DNA from: Paracoccaceae bacterium
GTDB lineage: Bacteria; Pseudomonadota; Alphaproteobacteria; Rhodobacterales; Rhodobacteraceae
DNA length: 64,000 nt
Reading direction: 5' to 3'
Assembly (NCBI GenBank): GCA_022843025.1
Contig: JALHOL010000010.1
Coordinates: forward strand, 62,001-126,000
The notes beneath the pieces are model-generated. The model saw only the letters and a program-made list of their open reading frames with translations. It was not told where the DNA came from and searched no databases. A program made the translations under genes and the position numbers. Below are positions 28,039 through 38,508 of this stretch, one piece after another; within the stretch, counting starts at the first letter, position 1, and each line of letters opens with the position of its first letter.

Positions 28039-28454
28039 CCATGATGAATGACGCCTTCACCAAGATGATGCAGCAGATGATGGAGCAGGGCCAGGAAATG
28101 GTCCGCGCCTTCAATCCGGCTTTGGAAACCATGCAGGTGAAGGGGTTTGAAACCCTGTTTCCCACCATGTCCAAGGACATGATGGAAATGTGGTTCGGCA
28201 AGACCTTCAACCGCGAAGGTCTGGATGCAAAGACCCGCCTTCTTGTCACTATCGCCGCGCTTACCGTGCTGGGCGCGCAGGCGGAGCCGCAATTGAAACT
28301 GGCCGTGCGCCACGCGCTGGAAGCCGGCGCAACCCAACGCGAGATCGCCGAGGTGATCTGGCAGATGAGCATGTTCGGCGGCCTGCCCGCCATGCAAAAG
28401 GCGCTGGAGCTTGCCCAGGCTGTCTTTGCGGAAGTTGAGGAGAAAGACGCATGA
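28035..28454 (+). CDS. Carboxymuconolactone decarboxylase-family protein in the nuo operon
   Basis: This protein of about 137-139 aa has a typical CMD core ([50 protein letters not shown]). The CXXC redox pair of AhpD-type members is absent, so a peroxidase-reductase role is unlikely. GTG 28035 overlaps the nuoI stop; ATG 28041 is the alternative, and no strong ribosome site distinguishes them. It overlaps nuoJ by 4 bp. The function is unknown; it is an embedded passenger of complex I transcription. Confidence 0.8.
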   Translation: MTMMNDAFTKMMQQMMEQGQEMVRAFNPALETMQVKGFETLFPTMSKDMMEMWFGKTFNREGLDAKTRLLVTIAALTVLGAQAEPQLKLAVRHALEAGATQREIAEVIWQMSMFGGLPAMQKALELAQAVFAEVEEKDA

Positions 28455-29065
28455 CCGTCGCCGACTATGCCTTTTACGCCTTTGCCATCGTGGCAGTAAC
28501 GGCCGGGCTTCTGGTCACCATCAGCCGCAACCCGGTGCATTCGGTGCTGTGGCTCATCCTTGCCTTCCTGTCCTCGGCCGGGCTCTTCGTGCTGCTTGGC
28601 GCGGAATTCGTGGCGATGCTTCTGATCATCGTCTATGTCGGCGCGGTCGCGGTGCTGTTCCTGTTCGTGGTGATGATGCTGGATATCGACTTCGCCGAAC
28701 TGAAGGGCGAGATGGCGAAATACATGCCGCTTGGCCTGTTGATCGGGGTGATCCTGCTGATGCAACTGACCCTTGGCGTCGGGGCATGGGTGCAGGCTGA
28801 CGGCGCGCTGGGCTTGCGGCAGGCCGTGGCTCCGGATGCGGCGCAGGTGGAAAACACCAAGGCGCTGGGTCTGCTGATCTATGACAAATACATCTACCTG
28901 TTCCAGGCCTCGGGTCTTGTGCTGCTGGTCGCGATGATCGGTGCGATCCTGCTGACCTTGCGCCATCGCAAGGATGTGAAACGCCAGAACGTGCTGCAAC
29001 AGATGTGGCGCGATCCGGCCAAGGCCATGGAATTGAAGGACGTAAAGCCGGGGCAGGGGCTCTGA
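28451..29065 (+). CDS. nuoJ: NADH-quinone oxidoreductase subunit J
   Basis: This 204-aa ND6-type membrane subunit has about five helices, with [20 protein letters not shown] and the conserved [23 protein letters not shown] containing the pi-bulge helix linked to proton transfer. It starts inside the stop of the CMD-like gene. A 60-bp spacer separates it from a lipoprotein gene. Confidence 0.96.
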   Translation: MTVADYAFYAFAIVAVTAGLLVTISRNPVHSVLWLILAFLSSAGLFVLLGAEFVAMLLIIVYVGAVAVLFLFVVMMLDIDFAELKGEMAKYMPLGLLIGVILLMQLTLGVGAWVQADGALGLRQAVAPDAAQVENTKALGLLIYDKYIYLFQASGLVLLVAMIGAILLTLRHRKDVKRQNVLQQMWRDPAKAMELKDVKPGQGL

Positions 29066-29124
29066 ACCGGGGGCGAAGGCCCCGCCAAAGGAAAGAAGTG
29101 GCCAAAGGCCCAAGGGAACCGAAA

Positions 29125-29631
29125 ATGGTTGGACAGTGGATGAATGGAACGGAAAAGGCGCGCCTCTGGGCGGCGGCCTTCGGCTGTGCCGCGCTCCTTG
29201 CGCTGTCGGGCTGCATTTCCGATGATCAGGCCGTCGATATGGGCCTCGCCACCAAATGTGATGCCGATGGGGTGGTGGCCAAGCTGGGCGATCCGGCCGG
29301 CCGCTTCGTCACCCGCGCCAACACCGAGGTCTGCAAAGGCCCCCGCCGCGACAGCTATACCGAGACGACGCTGGACATGATCGACTGCCGCAGCACCACG
29401 ACGCTGCGCGCGGGTGTCACCCGCTCCAGCGCCGATCAGGCGCGCCGGGGGGCGGACTACAACAACACCACCGCCGTGGAACAGGCCCGCCTGCGCCTGC
29501 GTGTGGGGCTGACCGATCTTGCTGGCACCGAGGCCGCCCTGCGCGCGGCGGGCGTGCCGGTCACCCTGCTGCCCGGTCAGGGCGCGGAACATTGCACAAC
29601 TCTGGCCGCCTCGGCGGCCCAAACGAACTGA
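29125..29631 (+). CDS. Predicted lipoprotein between nuoJ and nuoK
   Basis: This protein of about 168 aa has signal peptide AAAFGCAALLALSGC with lipobox LSGC. Its mature region contains ATKCDADGVVAKLGDPAGRF and several cysteines (EVCKGPR, MIDCRS, EHCTTL), possibly disulfide-bonded in the periplasm. ATG 29125 has AAGGGA about 7 nt upstream; ATG 29140 is also possible. There is no recognised family. It is the third lipoprotein of the nuo cluster. Confidence 0.65.
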   Translation: MVGQWMNGTEKARLWAAAFGCAALLALSGCISDDQAVDMGLATKCDADGVVAKLGDPAGRFVTRANTEVCKGPRRDSYTETTLDMIDCRSTTTLRAGVTRSSADQARRGADYNNTTAVEQARLRLRVGLTDLAGTEAALRAAGVPVTLLPGQGAEHCTTLAASAAQTN

Positions 29632-29663
29632 TGGCGCAACGCGCGCCTTGAGGGACAAAGACG

Positions 29664-29969
29664 ATGGTTGGACTTGAACATTACCTGGCAGTGGCCGCGA
29701 CGCTGTTTGTCATCGGGATCTTCGGCATCTTCCTGAACCGGAAGAATGTCATCGTCATCCTGATGTCGATCGAGCTGATGCTGCTGGCCGTGAACATCAA
29801 CCTCGTGGCGTTCTCGTCCTATCTGGGCGATCTGGTCGGGCAGGTCTTCACCATGTTCGTCCTGACCGTCGCCGCCGCCGAGGCCGCCATCGGCCTTGCC
29901 ATCCTCGTCGTGTTCTTCCGCAACCGCGGAACGATCGACGTGGAAGACGTCAACGTGATGAAGGGCTGA
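29664..29969 (+). CDS. nuoK: NADH-quinone oxidoreductase subunit K
   Basis: This 101-aa ND4L-type subunit has three helices and conserved acidic residues in [20 protein letters not shown] and the following [19 protein letters not shown], part of the proton path. The family-typical length and position before nuoL support the call. Confidence 0.97.
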   Translation: MVGLEHYLAVAATLFVIGIFGIFLNRKNVIVILMSIELMLLAVNINLVAFSSYLGDLVGQVFTMFVLTVAAAEAAIGLAILVVFFRNRGTIDVEDVNVMKG

Positions 29970-29974
29970 CCCGA

Positions 29975-32143
29975 ATGGCAACGATCATCCTCTTTGCGCC
30001 GCTGATCGGCGCGCTGATCTGCGGCTTCGGCTGGCGTTTCCTTGGTGAAAAGGCCGGGCAGATCATCACCACGGCGCTTGTGTTCCTTGCTGCCATCCTG
30101 TCCTGGGTGATCTTCCTGACGCATGACGGCGTGACCGAACAGATCGTCCTGATGCGCTGGATCGAAAGCGGCACGCTGACCAGCGACTGGTCCATCCGGC
30201 TCGACCGGCTGACCGCCATCATGCTGGTGGTGATCAACTCTGTCTCGGCGCTCGTTCATCTCTACAGCTTTGGCTACATGGCGCATGATGACAACTGGCG
30301 CGACGATGAACCCTATCGCGCCCGGTTCTTTGCCTATCTGTCCTTCTTCACCTTCGCCATGCTCATGCTGGTGACATCGGATAACCTGATCCAGATGTTC
30401 TTCGGCTGGGAAGGGGTGGGGGTCGCCTCTTACCTGCTGATCGGCTTCTACTACAAGAAACCTTCGGCCAATGCCGCCGCGATCAAGGCCTTTGTCGTCA
30501 ACCGCGTGGGCGATTTCGGCTTTGCGCTTGGTATCTTCGCGCTCTATTTCCTGACCGACTCCGTCAGCTTTGACGTGATCTTCGCCAAGGTGCCGGAACT
30601 GGCGGAAACCAATCTCACCTTCCTTTGGGGGGAATGGAACGCGGCCAACCTGATCGGTGTGCTGCTCTTCATCGGCGCGATGGGCAAATCGGCGCAGCTG
30701 ATCCTGCACACCTGGCTGCCCGACGCGATGGAGGGGCCAACCCCGGTTTCCGCCCTGATCCACGCGGCAACGATGGTGACGGCGGGTGTCTTCCTCGTCT
30801 GCCGCATGTCGCCGCTTTATGAATATGCGCCGGACGCGTCGACCTTTATCACTGTGCTGGGCGCAACCACCGCCTTCTTCGCCGCGACTGTCGGTCTGGT
30901 GCAGAACGACATCAAGCGCGTGATCGCCTATTCTACCTGCTCGCAGCTTGGTTACATGTTCGTGGCCGCAGGTGTTGGCGTCTATTCGGTGGCCATGTTC
31001 CACCTGTTCACCCATGCCTTCTTCAAGGCGATGCTGTTCCTTGGCGCGGGGTCGGTGATCCACGCCACCCATCACGAACAGGACCTGCGCAACTTTGGTG
31101 GGCTGCGGAAGAAGATCCCCTTCACCTTCTGGGCGATGATGATCGGCACATTGGCCATCACCGGCGTGGGCATCCCGCTGACGCATTATGGCTTTGCCGG
31201 ATTCCTGTCCAAGGACGCGGTGATCGAATCCGCCTATGTTGGCAGCGATTATGCCTTCTGGCTTCTGGTGGCGGCGGCGGGGATGACCAGCTTCTATTCC
31301 TGGCGCCTGATGTTCATGACGTTCTATGGCGAAAGCCGCGCGCATAGCCACGGCCACGGCCACGGCGCCCATGGCCATGACGACGATCACCACCACGAAC
31401 CGCATGAAAGCCCAACTGTCATGCTGATCCCGCTGGGTGTGCTGGCGCTCGGCGCGGTGTTCTCGGGGATGATCTGGTACAACGTCTTCTTCGGCGAAGA
31501 GGCCAAGGTCCGCGCATGGTTCGGCCTGCCGGTTGCGGAACATTCCGCCACCACGGACGAAGCACATAGCGAAGCCGCGGCCGACGAAACCCACAGCGCG
31601 GACACGGCCACGACCGAAAACGCAGCCGAAGATCATGCCGCGACTGAAGGCGAACACGGCGAGGCGCATGCCTTCCCGCAGCCGCTACCGGGGCAGGGGG
31701 CCATCTTCATCGGCCCCGATAACGATGTGCTCCATGAGGCGCATCTGGTGCCGAAATGGGTAAAGGTATCGCCCTTCGTTGCCATGGTGCTGGGCTTCCT
31801 CTTGGCCTTCCAGTTCTACATCCGCCGCCCCGACCTGCCCGGCAAACTCGCCGAACAGCAGCGCCCGCTTTACCTGTTCCTCCTGAACAAGTGGTATTTC
31901 GACGAGCTGTATGACTGGGTCTTCGTGCGCCCCGCGAAATGGCTTGGTGGCTTCCTCTGGAAAAAGGGGGATGGCACGGTCATCGACGGCACGATCAACG
32001 GCATCGCCATGGGGATCATCCCCTTCTTCACCCGGCTCGCGTCCCGCGCACAGTCCGGCTACCTGTTCCACTACGCCTTTGCCATGGTTCTGGGCATCGC
32101 CGCCCTGATCACCTGGATGACGCTCTTGGGGGGCGCGAACTGA
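29975..32143 (+). CDS. nuoL: NADH-quinone oxidoreductase subunit L with His-rich insertion
   Basis: This 722-aa antiporter-like ND5 subunit is longer than the E. coli protein (about 613). The proton channel core is intact ([37 protein letters not shown]). The extra length lies before the lateral helix: a His-rich stretch (about residues 456-480, with [16 protein letters not shown]) and an acidic Ala/Thr/His-rich stretch (about 525-575). Paracoccus Nqo12 has similar inserts (from memory). They may bind metal ions or be flexible loops. nuoM follows after 1 bp. Confidence 0.96.
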   Translation: MATIILFAPLIGALICGFGWRFLGEKAGQIITTALVFLAAILSWVIFLTHDGVTEQIVLMRWIESGTLTSDWSIRLDRLTAIMLVVINSVSALVHLYSFGYMAHDDNWRDDEPYRARFFAYLSFFTFAMLMLVTSDNLIQMFFGWEGVGVASYLLIGFYYKKPSANAAAIKAFVVNRVGDFGFALGIFALYFLTDSVSFDVIFAKVPELAETNLTFLWGEWNAANLIGVLLFIGAMGKSAQLILHTWLPDAMEGPTPVSALIHAATMVTAGVFLVCRMSPLYEYAPDASTFITVLGATTAFFAATVGLVQNDIKRVIAYSTCSQLGYMFVAAGVGVYSVAMFHLFTHAFFKAMLFLGAGSVIHATHHEQDLRNFGGLRKKIPFTFWAMMIGTLAITGVGIPLTHYGFAGFLSKDAVIESAYVGSDYAFWLLVAAAGMTSFYSWRLMFMTFYGESRAHSHGHGHGAHGHDDDHHHEPHESPTVMLIPLGVLALGAVFSGMIWYNVFFGEEAKVRAWFGLPVAEHSATTDEAHSEAAADETHSADTATTENAAEDHAATEGEHGEAHAFPQPLPGQGAIFIGPDNDVLHEAHLVPKWVKVSPFVAMVLGFLLAFQFYIRRPDLPGKLAEQQRPLYLFLLNKWYFDELYDWVFVRPAKWLGGFLWKKGDGTVIDGTINGIAMGIIPFFTRLASRAQSGYLFHYAFAMVLGIAALITWMTLLGGAN

Positions 32144-32144
32144 T

Positions 32145-33686
32145 ATGGATAACCTGCTCTCCATCATCACCTTCATCCCGGCGGTTGCGGCTGGCATCCT
32201 TGCACTGTTCCTGCGCGGCGATGATCCGGCGGCACAGCGCAATGCCAAATGGCTGGCGCTGCTGGCGACCACGGCCACCTTCCTTGTGTCGCTTTTCGTG
32301 CTGTTCGGCTTCGATCCGCAGGACACCGGCTTTCAGTTCGTCGAAGAATACGACTGGATCCTTGGCCTGAAGTACAAGATGGGCGTCGACGGGATTTCCG
32401 TCCTGTTCGTGATGCTGACCACCTTCCTGATGCCGCTGACCATCGCCTCCTGCTGGGATGTGCAGACCCGCGTCAAGGAATACATGATCGCCTTCCTGAT
32501 GCTGGAAACGCTGATGCTGGGCGTGTTCTGCGCGCTGGATCTGGTGTTGTTCTACCTGTTCTTCGAGGCAGGGCTGATCCCGATGTTCCTGATCATCGGC
32601 ATTTGGGGCGGCAAGGAACGCATCTATGCGGCCTTCAAGTTCTTCCTCTACACCTTCCTAGGCTCGGTCCTGATGCTGGTCGCGATGATCGCGATGTACA
32701 TGGATGCGGGCACCACCGACATCCCGTCGCTGCTGCTGCACAACTTCGGGTCGGAAGACATGCAGGTGTTGGGCATCCACGTCGTGGGTGGACTGCAAAC
32801 GCTGCTTTGGCTTGCCTTCTTCGCCTCTTTCGCGGTGAAGATGCCGATGTGGCCGGTGCATACCTGGCTGCCCGATGCCCACGTGCAGGCCCCGACCGCA
32901 GGCTCGGTCGTGCTGGCCGCGATCCTGCTGAAGATGGGCGGCTACGGCTTCCTGCGCTTTAGCCTGCCGATGTTCCCGGTGGCATCCGATCTGCTTGCCC
33001 CCCTTGTGCTGTGGATGTCGGCCATCGCCATCGTCTACACGTCGCTGGTGGCACTGGCGCAGCAGGATATGAAGAAGCTGATCGCCTATTCGTCGGTCGC
33101 GCACATGGGTTACGTCACCATGGGCATCTTCGCCGCCAACCAGCAGGGCATCGACGGCGCGATCTTCCAGATGATCAGCCACGGCTTCATCTCCGGCGCG
33201 CTGTTCCTCTGTGTGGGCGTGATCTATGACCGGATGCACACCCGCGAGATTGATGCCTATGGCGGCCTTGTGAACCGGATGCCGGCCTATGCGCTGATCT
33301 TCATGTTCTTCACCATGGCCAATGTGGGTCTGCCCGGCACTTCGGGCTTCATCGGGGAATTCCTCACCCTGATGGGCGTGTTCCAGGTCAATACCTGGGT
33401 TGCCGCCGTGGCCACCACAGGGGTGATCCTGTCAGCGGCCTACGCGCTCTGGCTCTATCGCCGGGTGGTGATGGGCGATCTGATCAAAGAGGCGCTCAAG
33501 TCGATCACCGACATGACCCGCCGCGAAAAGGCGATCTTCGCGCCGCTCGTGGTGATGACGCTGCTCTTGGGCATCTACCCGGCGTTGGTCACCGATATCA
33601 TCGGCCCCTCGGTCGAGGCGCTGGTCACCGACTATCAGGCTGCGATCCCCGCCGAAGCGGGCGACACGCAGCTTGCTAATAACTGA
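32145..33686 (+). CDS. nuoM: NADH-quinone oxidoreductase subunit M
   Basis: This 513-aa ND4-type antiporter-like proton channel has [20 protein letters not shown] with the key Glu, the channel Lys region ([20 protein letters not shown]) and [20 protein letters not shown]. Fourteen helices are expected. It is an inner-membrane proton-pumping module between NuoL and NuoN. AAGGGACG separates it from nuoN. Confidence 0.97.
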   Translation: MDNLLSIITFIPAVAAGILALFLRGDDPAAQRNAKWLALLATTATFLVSLFVLFGFDPQDTGFQFVEEYDWILGLKYKMGVDGISVLFVMLTTFLMPLTIASCWDVQTRVKEYMIAFLMLETLMLGVFCALDLVLFYLFFEAGLIPMFLIIGIWGGKERIYAAFKFFLYTFLGSVLMLVAMIAMYMDAGTTDIPSLLLHNFGSEDMQVLGIHVVGGLQTLLWLAFFASFAVKMPMWPVHTWLPDAHVQAPTAGSVVLAAILLKMGGYGFLRFSLPMFPVASDLLAPLVLWMSAIAIVYTSLVALAQQDMKKLIAYSSVAHMGYVTMGIFAANQQGIDGAIFQMISHGFISGALFLCVGVIYDRMHTREIDAYGGLVNRMPAYALIFMFFTMANVGLPGTSGFIGEFLTLMGVFQVNTWVAAVATTGVILSAAYALWLYRRVVMGDLIKEALKSITDMTRREKAIFAPLVVMTLLLGIYPALVTDIIGPSVEALVTDYQAAIPAEAGDTQLANN

Positions 33687-33699
33687 AGGGACGCGTCAG

Positions 33700-35136
33700 A
33701 TGACCCCGCAAGATTTCTCCACCGTCCTGCCCGAGGTCGTGCTTGCCCTCTTTGCCATGGGCGCGCTGATGTTCGGCGTCTATACCAGCAAGGACAAGGT
33801 CGCCCCCCTTATCAGCTGGGCCACGGCAGGCCTGTTCCTTGCACTCGCGCTCTGGATCGGAGTGGGCGGTGAAGGCGAACGCGCGGCCTTTGGCGGCATG
33901 TTCATCGACGATCCGTTTGCGCGCTTTGCGAAGGTGATGATCCTCGTCTCTGCCGCCGCCGTGCTCATCATGTCGCAGGATTACATGATCCGCCGCGATC
34001 TTCTGCGTTTCGAATATCCCATCCTGCTGGCCCTTGCCGTGGTCGGCATGATGATGATGGTCTCCGCAGGCGATCTGATGGCGCTTTATCTGGGCCTCGA
34101 ACTGCAATCGCTGGCGCTTTATGTCGTCGCCGCCATCCGCCGCGACAGCGTGAAATCCACCGAGGCGGGTCTGAAGTACTTCGTCCTCGGCGCGCTTTCC
34201 TCGGGCATCCTGCTCTATGGCGCGTCACTGACCTATGGCTACGCAGGCACCACGCTGTTCTCGGGTATCCTGTCCACGCTGGAAGAAGGCGCACCGCTGG
34301 GGCTTCTGTTCGGTCTGGTGTTCATGCTGGCCGGTCTGGCCTTCAAGGTCTCGGCCGCGCCCTTCCACATGTGGACGCCGGACGTCTATGAGGGTGCGCC
34401 TACCCCGGTGACCGCCTTCTTCGCGACCGCCCCCAAAGTTGCCGCCATGGCACTGCTGGCGCGGCTCACATGGGATGCCTTCGGCACCATCCCCGGCGAT
34501 TGGGCGCAGGTTCTTGCGGCCTTCGCCGTGATCTCGATGTTCCTTGGGGCCGTGGCCGCCATCGGCCAGCGCGATATCAAACGTCTGATGGCCTATTCCT
34601 CCATCGCCCATATGGGCTATGCGCTGGTGGGCCTAGCTGCAGGCACGGCCGAAGGCGTGCAGGCCATGCTGATCTATATGGCAATCTACGTCACCATGAA
34701 CGTCGGCACCTTCGCCTTCATCCTGTCGATGGAGAAAGACGGTCGCCCCGTCACCAGCATCGACAGCCTGAACAGCTTTGCCAAGAAAGAACCGCTCAAG
34801 GCGTTGGCCATGCTGGTTCTGATGTTCAGCCTTGCAGGCGTGCCGCCGATGGTGGGCTTCTTCGGCAAGTTCTACGTGCTGAAGGCCGCGGTCGATGCCG
34901 ATATGGCCTGGCTGGCGCTGGCGGGTGCGGTGGCGTCGGTCATCGGGGCCTTCTACTACCTGCGCATCGTGTTCTTCATGTATTTCGGCAAAGAAAATGA
35001 CGGCATGGAATCCCGCATGGCCCCCGCACAATGGGCAATGCTGGTGGCCGTGGCGGTGATCATGGTGGCCGGGATCGTGAACCTGTTCGGCATCGAACCC
35101 GCAGCCGCCATCGCGGCGGAAGCCCTTGTCCGGTAA
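33700..35136 (+). CDS. nuoN: NADH-quinone oxidoreductase subunit N
   Basis: This 478-aa ND2-type channel subunit has [40 protein letters not shown] and [20 protein letters not shown]. The ATG at 33700 has GAAGGG upstream; an earlier in-frame start at 33673 lies inside nuoM and is less likely. It is the last nuo gene; birA starts within its final codons. Confidence 0.97.
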   Translation: MTPQDFSTVLPEVVLALFAMGALMFGVYTSKDKVAPLISWATAGLFLALALWIGVGGEGERAAFGGMFIDDPFARFAKVMILVSAAAVLIMSQDYMIRRDLLRFEYPILLALAVVGMMMMVSAGDLMALYLGLELQSLALYVVAAIRRDSVKSTEAGLKYFVLGALSSGILLYGASLTYGYAGTTLFSGILSTLEEGAPLGLLFGLVFMLAGLAFKVSAAPFHMWTPDVYEGAPTPVTAFFATAPKVAAMALLARLTWDAFGTIPGDWAQVLAAFAVISMFLGAVAAIGQRDIKRLMAYSSIAHMGYALVGLAAGTAEGVQAMLIYMAIYVTMNVGTFAFILSMEKDGRPVTSIDSLNSFAKKEPLKALAMLVLMFSLAGVPPMVGFFGKFYVLKAAVDADMAWLALAGAVASVIGAFYYLRIVFFMYFGKENDGMESRMAPAQWAMLVAVAVIMVAGIVNLFGIEPAAAIAAEALVR

Positions 35137-35884
35137 CGCCCCCTGGCCCGAGGGGGTGGGTCGTCACCTCCTCGACACGGTCGACAGCACCAATGCCCAT
35201 GCCTTCCGCATGGCCCCGCACCAGCCGGGGCCGTGCTGGTTTATGGCGGGTGAACAGACCGCAGGCCGTGGCCGCCGCGCCCGCGCTTGGGCAAGTCCGC
35301 GCGGGAACTTCCATGGCACACTGCTGCTGCACCCGACCGAACCCGCCGCCACCGTCGCCCTGCGCTCCTTCGCTGCCGCCTTGGCGCTGCGCGATGCGTT
35401 TGTTTCGCTGACAGGTCTGCCGCAAGCGTTCCAGCTGAAATGGCCCAATGACGTGCTGCTGAACGGCGGCAAGGTGGCGGGCATCCTCCTGGAAAGCGCG
35501 GGCGCGGGGCAGGGGGTGGCACAGCTTGCCATCGGGATCGGCGTCAACCTCATTGCCGCCCCTGACGCCGCACAGGTGGAACCCGGCGCCCTACCGCCCG
35601 TTTCCCTGCTGGCCGAGACTGGCCTGCGCGTCACGCCAGAAGCGTTCCTGAATGCCCTCGCCCCCGCTTATGCGGCATGGGAACAAACCTTCACACAACA
35701 CGGCTTCGCCCCCCTGCGCCGCGCCTGGCTGGATCATGCCGCACGACTGGGTGAGCCGATCCGCGCCCGGACGGGGACGGAAACCCGCGACGGCATCTTC
35801 GACAGCATAGATGAGACCGGCGCGCTGATCCTGCGCCAATCCCACGGCTCCGTCGCCATTCCGGCGGCGGAAGTGTTTTTCTGA
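35126..35884 (+). CDS. birA: Biotin-[acetyl-CoA carboxylase] ligase, no DNA-binding domain
   Basis: This 252-aa biotin protein ligase has [20 protein letters not shown] (biotinyl-AMP loop) and [20 protein letters not shown]. It lacks the N-terminal winged helix of E. coli BirA, so it is a group I ligase and does not repress bio genes itself. It starts at TTG 35126, overlapping the end of nuoN. It activates biotin and attaches it to carboxylase carriers. birA, coaX and the RNase J gene follow nuo as a continuous cofactor/RNA cluster. Confidence 0.93.
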   Translation: MSGNAPWPEGVGRHLLDTVDSTNAHAFRMAPHQPGPCWFMAGEQTAGRGRRARAWASPRGNFHGTLLLHPTEPAATVALRSFAAALALRDAFVSLTGLPQAFQLKWPNDVLLNGGKVAGILLESAGAGQGVAQLAIGIGVNLIAAPDAAQVEPGALPPVSLLAETGLRVTPEAFLNALAPAYAAWEQTFTQHGFAPLRRAWLDHAARLGEPIRARTGTETRDGIFDSIDETGALILRQSHGSVAIPAAEVFF

Positions 35885-35898
35885 CAACGGGGGAAACC

Positions 35899-36678
35899 AT
35901 GCTCCTTGCCATCGATTGCGGCAATACCAACACCGTCGTTTCCATCTGGGACGGCGCGCGCTTCATCGCCACATGGCGCATCGCCACCGATCACAAACGC
36001 ACGGCCGATGAATACTTCGTCTGGCTGTCCTCGCTGATGATGCTGACCAAGACCGAAGCCACCATCGACAGCGCCATCATCTCTTCCACCGTGCCGCGCG
36101 TGGTGTTCAACCTGCGCGTCCTGTGCAACCGTTATTTCGACTGCCGCCCGCTGGTTGTGGGCAAACCCGAATGCCGCCTTCCCGTCAGCCCCCGCGTCGA
36201 TCTTGGCACCACCGTAGGCCCCGACCGGCTGGTCAACACTGTGGGCGCGCATGACCGCCATGGCGGCGATCTGATCGTCGTTGATTTCGGCACCGCCACC
36301 ACCTTTGACGTCGTGGATCTGGACGGCGCCTATATCGGCGGCGTCATCGCCCCCGGCGTGAACCTCTCGCTCGAGGCGTTGCACATGGCCGCCGCCGCCC
36401 TGCCGCATGTCGACATCAGCCGCCCCATCCGCGCCATAGGAACGAATACGGTGGCCTGCATGCAATCTGGCGTATACTGGGGCTATATCGGCCTGGTCGA
36501 AGGCATCGTGCGCGAAGTGCGCAAGGAACGCGACCGCCCGATGAAGGTTATCGCGACCGGGGGCCTCGCCTCCCTGTTCGCGCAGGATACTGAACTATTT
36601 GACAGCGTCGAAGATGACCTGACCATGCATGGCCTGATGCTCATCGACCGTTACAACAAGGAAATGGAAACCGCATGA
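35899..36678 (+). CDS. coaX: Type III pantothenate kinase
   Basis: This 259-aa ASKHA-fold kinase has LAIDCGNTNTVVSIWDG at the N-terminus (phosphate loop), VGPDRLVNTVGA, IVVDFGTATTFDVVDLDG and IGGVIAPGVNLSLEAL. CoaX phosphorylates pantothenate in the first step of CoA synthesis and, unlike CoaA, is not inhibited by CoA. It lies 14 bp after birA and overlaps the RNase J gene by 4 bp. Confidence 0.97.
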   Translation: MLLAIDCGNTNTVVSIWDGARFIATWRIATDHKRTADEYFVWLSSLMMLTKTEATIDSAIISSTVPRVVFNLRVLCNRYFDCRPLVVGKPECRLPVSPRVDLGTTVGPDRLVNTVGAHDRHGGDLIVVDFGTATTFDVVDLDGAYIGGVIAPGVNLSLEALHMAAAALPHVDISRPIRAIGTNTVACMQSGVYWGYIGLVEGIVREVRKERDRPMKVIATGGLASLFAQDTELFDSVEDDLTMHGLMLIDRYNKEMETA

Positions 36679-38348
36679 CTGCAAACCGGCTGATCTATCT
36701 TCCCCTCGGCGGTGCCGGGGAGATCGGCATGAACGCCTATGTCTATGGCTACGGCCCCGCCGGCAAGGAACGCCTGATCCTTGTCGACATGGGCGTAACC
36801 TTTCCGGACATGGATTCAACGCCGGGTGTGGACCTTATCCTTCCCGATCTGGGCTGGCTGGAAGACAATCTCGACCGTCTGGAAGCCATCTTCATCACCC
36901 ACGCGCATGAAGACCATATCGGCGCATTGGGCCATCTCTGGCCCAAATTGCAAAAGCCCGTCTATGCCCGCCGCTTCACCGCCACCATCGGACGGCTGAA
37001 ATTCGAAGAACAGGGTCTGCCGGTCGAAATGATCCGCACCGTCCTGCCGCGCCCGGAAACGGTGACGGCAGGTCCGTTCAAGGTGCAGTTCGTGCCGGTC
37101 AGCCATTCCATCCCCGAAAGCGCCGCGCTGGTGATCGACACGCCCGCAGGCCGCATCGTGCATTCGGGCGATTTCAAGCTCGATCACAACCCGATCGTGG
37201 GCGAGGCATGGGATGACGCCCGCTTTGCCGAGATTGCCGCCGAACGCCCCGTCAAGGCGCTGATGTGCGATTCAACCAACGTCTTTTCGCTGCATCCCGG
37301 CCGGTCCGAAAGCTCCATCCGCGAACCGATCCGCGAATTGGTGGCCGGGCGCGGCGGTCTGGTAGTGGCCACGACCTTCGCCTCCAACGTCGCCCGCTTG
37401 CGCACCTTGGCCGAAGCCGCCCGCGCGGCAGACCGGTCGGTCTGCCTGATGGGCCGCGCGATGAAGCGCATGGTCGCTGCCGCCGAACAATCCGGCGTGC
37501 TGACCGATTTCCCCCGCACCGTCAGCCCCGAGGATGCCGCCAGCGTGCCGCGCGGCAACCTCATGCTGATCGTGACCGGATCGCAAGGCGAACGCCGCGC
37601 CGCGAGCGCGCAACTGTCGCGCGGCAAGTATCTGGGGATGGAGATGAAGAAGGGCGATCTGTTCCTCTTCTCCTCCAAGACCATTCCCGGGAATGAGCGC
37701 GAGGTGCTGCGCATCGTCAACAACTTCTCGGAAATGGGGGTTGATGTGATGGATGACGGCGGTGGCCGCTATCACGTGTCGGGCCATGCCAACCGCCCCG
37801 ATCTGGAACATGTCCATCGCCTCCTGCTGCCCGATATGCTGATCCCGATGCATGGCGAACACCGCCATCTGCGCGAACACGCCCGCATCGGGGCCGAGGC
37901 GGGCCTGTCCACCGCCGTTGTGACAAACGGCATGATGGTGGACCTCAGCGGTGAAGCCCCCACTGTCGTGGGCCATATCGAAACCGGGCGCGTCTATCTG
38001 GATGGGAATGTGCAGGTCGGCGCGCTGGAAGGCGTGATCCGCGACCGCATCCGCATGGCGCTGAACGGCCATGTCATGGTGACCGTGATCCTTGATGACG
38101 ATGCCGAAGTGCTGGGCGACGCCTGGGTCGAGATCATGGGGCTTTCCTCCAAAGGCCGGTCCGGCCCGCTGGCTGAAACGATGGAGGCCGATCTGGCCGA
38201 ATTCCTGAACGGGGCCGGGCGCAAGATCCTGCGCGACGATGACAAGCTGGACGAGGCGCTGCGCCGCATCGTGCGGCAGGTGTCGATGGAAGAGATCGGC
38301 AAGAAACCCGAAGTGACCGTCGTCGTCAGCCGCCTGATGGCCGAGTAA
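36675..38348 (+). CDS. rnj: Ribonuclease J
   Basis: This 557-aa metallo-beta-lactamase/beta-CASP nuclease has FITHAHEDHIG (His76, His78, Asp80, His81), VHSGDFKLDHNP, the beta-CASP segment ending in YHVSGHANRPDLEHVHRLL and the C-terminal dimer domain. RNase J is a 5'-3' exo- and endoribonuclease in mRNA decay and rRNA maturation, common in alphaproteobacteria alongside RNase E. It starts inside the coaX stop (ATGA). A four-hairpin array follows its stop. Confidence 0.96.
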   Translation: MTANRLIYLPLGGAGEIGMNAYVYGYGPAGKERLILVDMGVTFPDMDSTPGVDLILPDLGWLEDNLDRLEAIFITHAHEDHIGALGHLWPKLQKPVYARRFTATIGRLKFEEQGLPVEMIRTVLPRPETVTAGPFKVQFVPVSHSIPESAALVIDTPAGRIVHSGDFKLDHNPIVGEAWDDARFAEIAAERPVKALMCDSTNVFSLHPGRSESSIREPIRELVAGRGGLVVATTFASNVARLRTLAEAARAADRSVCLMGRAMKRMVAAAEQSGVLTDFPRTVSPEDAASVPRGNLMLIVTGSQGERRAASAQLSRGKYLGMEMKKGDLFLFSSKTIPGNEREVLRIVNNFSEMGVDVMDDGGGRYHVSGHANRPDLEHVHRLLLPDMLIPMHGEHRHLREHARIGAEAGLSTAVVTNGMMVDLSGEAPTVVGHIETGRVYLDGNVQVGALEGVIRDRIRMALNGHVMVTVILDDDAEVLGDAWVEIMGLSSKGRSGPLAETMEADLAEFLNGAGRKILRDDDKLDEALRRIVRQVSMEEIGKKPEVTVVVSRLMAE

Positions 38349-38349
38349 G

Positions 38350-38450
38350 ACAAAGATTTTTCAGCGAAAAATCTTTGTGTGATCCTTCTGCAAAGGATGC
38401 CAAATTTTCGCAGAAAATTTGGGGCCAAAAATTCTTCGCAGAAGAATTTT
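38350..38450. terminator. Four-hairpin array between convergent genes (array B)
   Basis: Four inverted repeats occur in a row: 38350-38378 (ACAAAGATTTTT, 12 bp), 38382-38398 (ATCCTT/AAGGAT), 38400-38422 (CCAAATTTT/AAAATTTGG) and 38428-38450 (AAAATTCTTC/GAAGAATTTT). The layout, loop sequences (CGCAG, CTGCA, GCA) and location after a plus-strand gene and before a minus-strand gene repeat those of array A at 14911-15011. The array probably terminates transcription from both sides. Confidence 0.75.
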
Positions 38451-38463
38451 CCGGCGCACAACA

Positions 38464-38492
38464 AAAAAGGCCCCGCAGTGCTGGGCCTTTTT
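38464..38492. terminator. Bidirectional intrinsic terminator
   Basis: AAAAAGGCCC and GGGCCTTTTT form a 10-bp stem around a 9-nt loop, with A- and T-runs on either side. It is a rho-independent terminator readable from both strands, 17 bp after the helicase stop and downstream of the RNase J hairpin array. Confidence 0.85.
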
Positions 38493-38508
38493 GCCATTCT
38501 TGGGCCTC

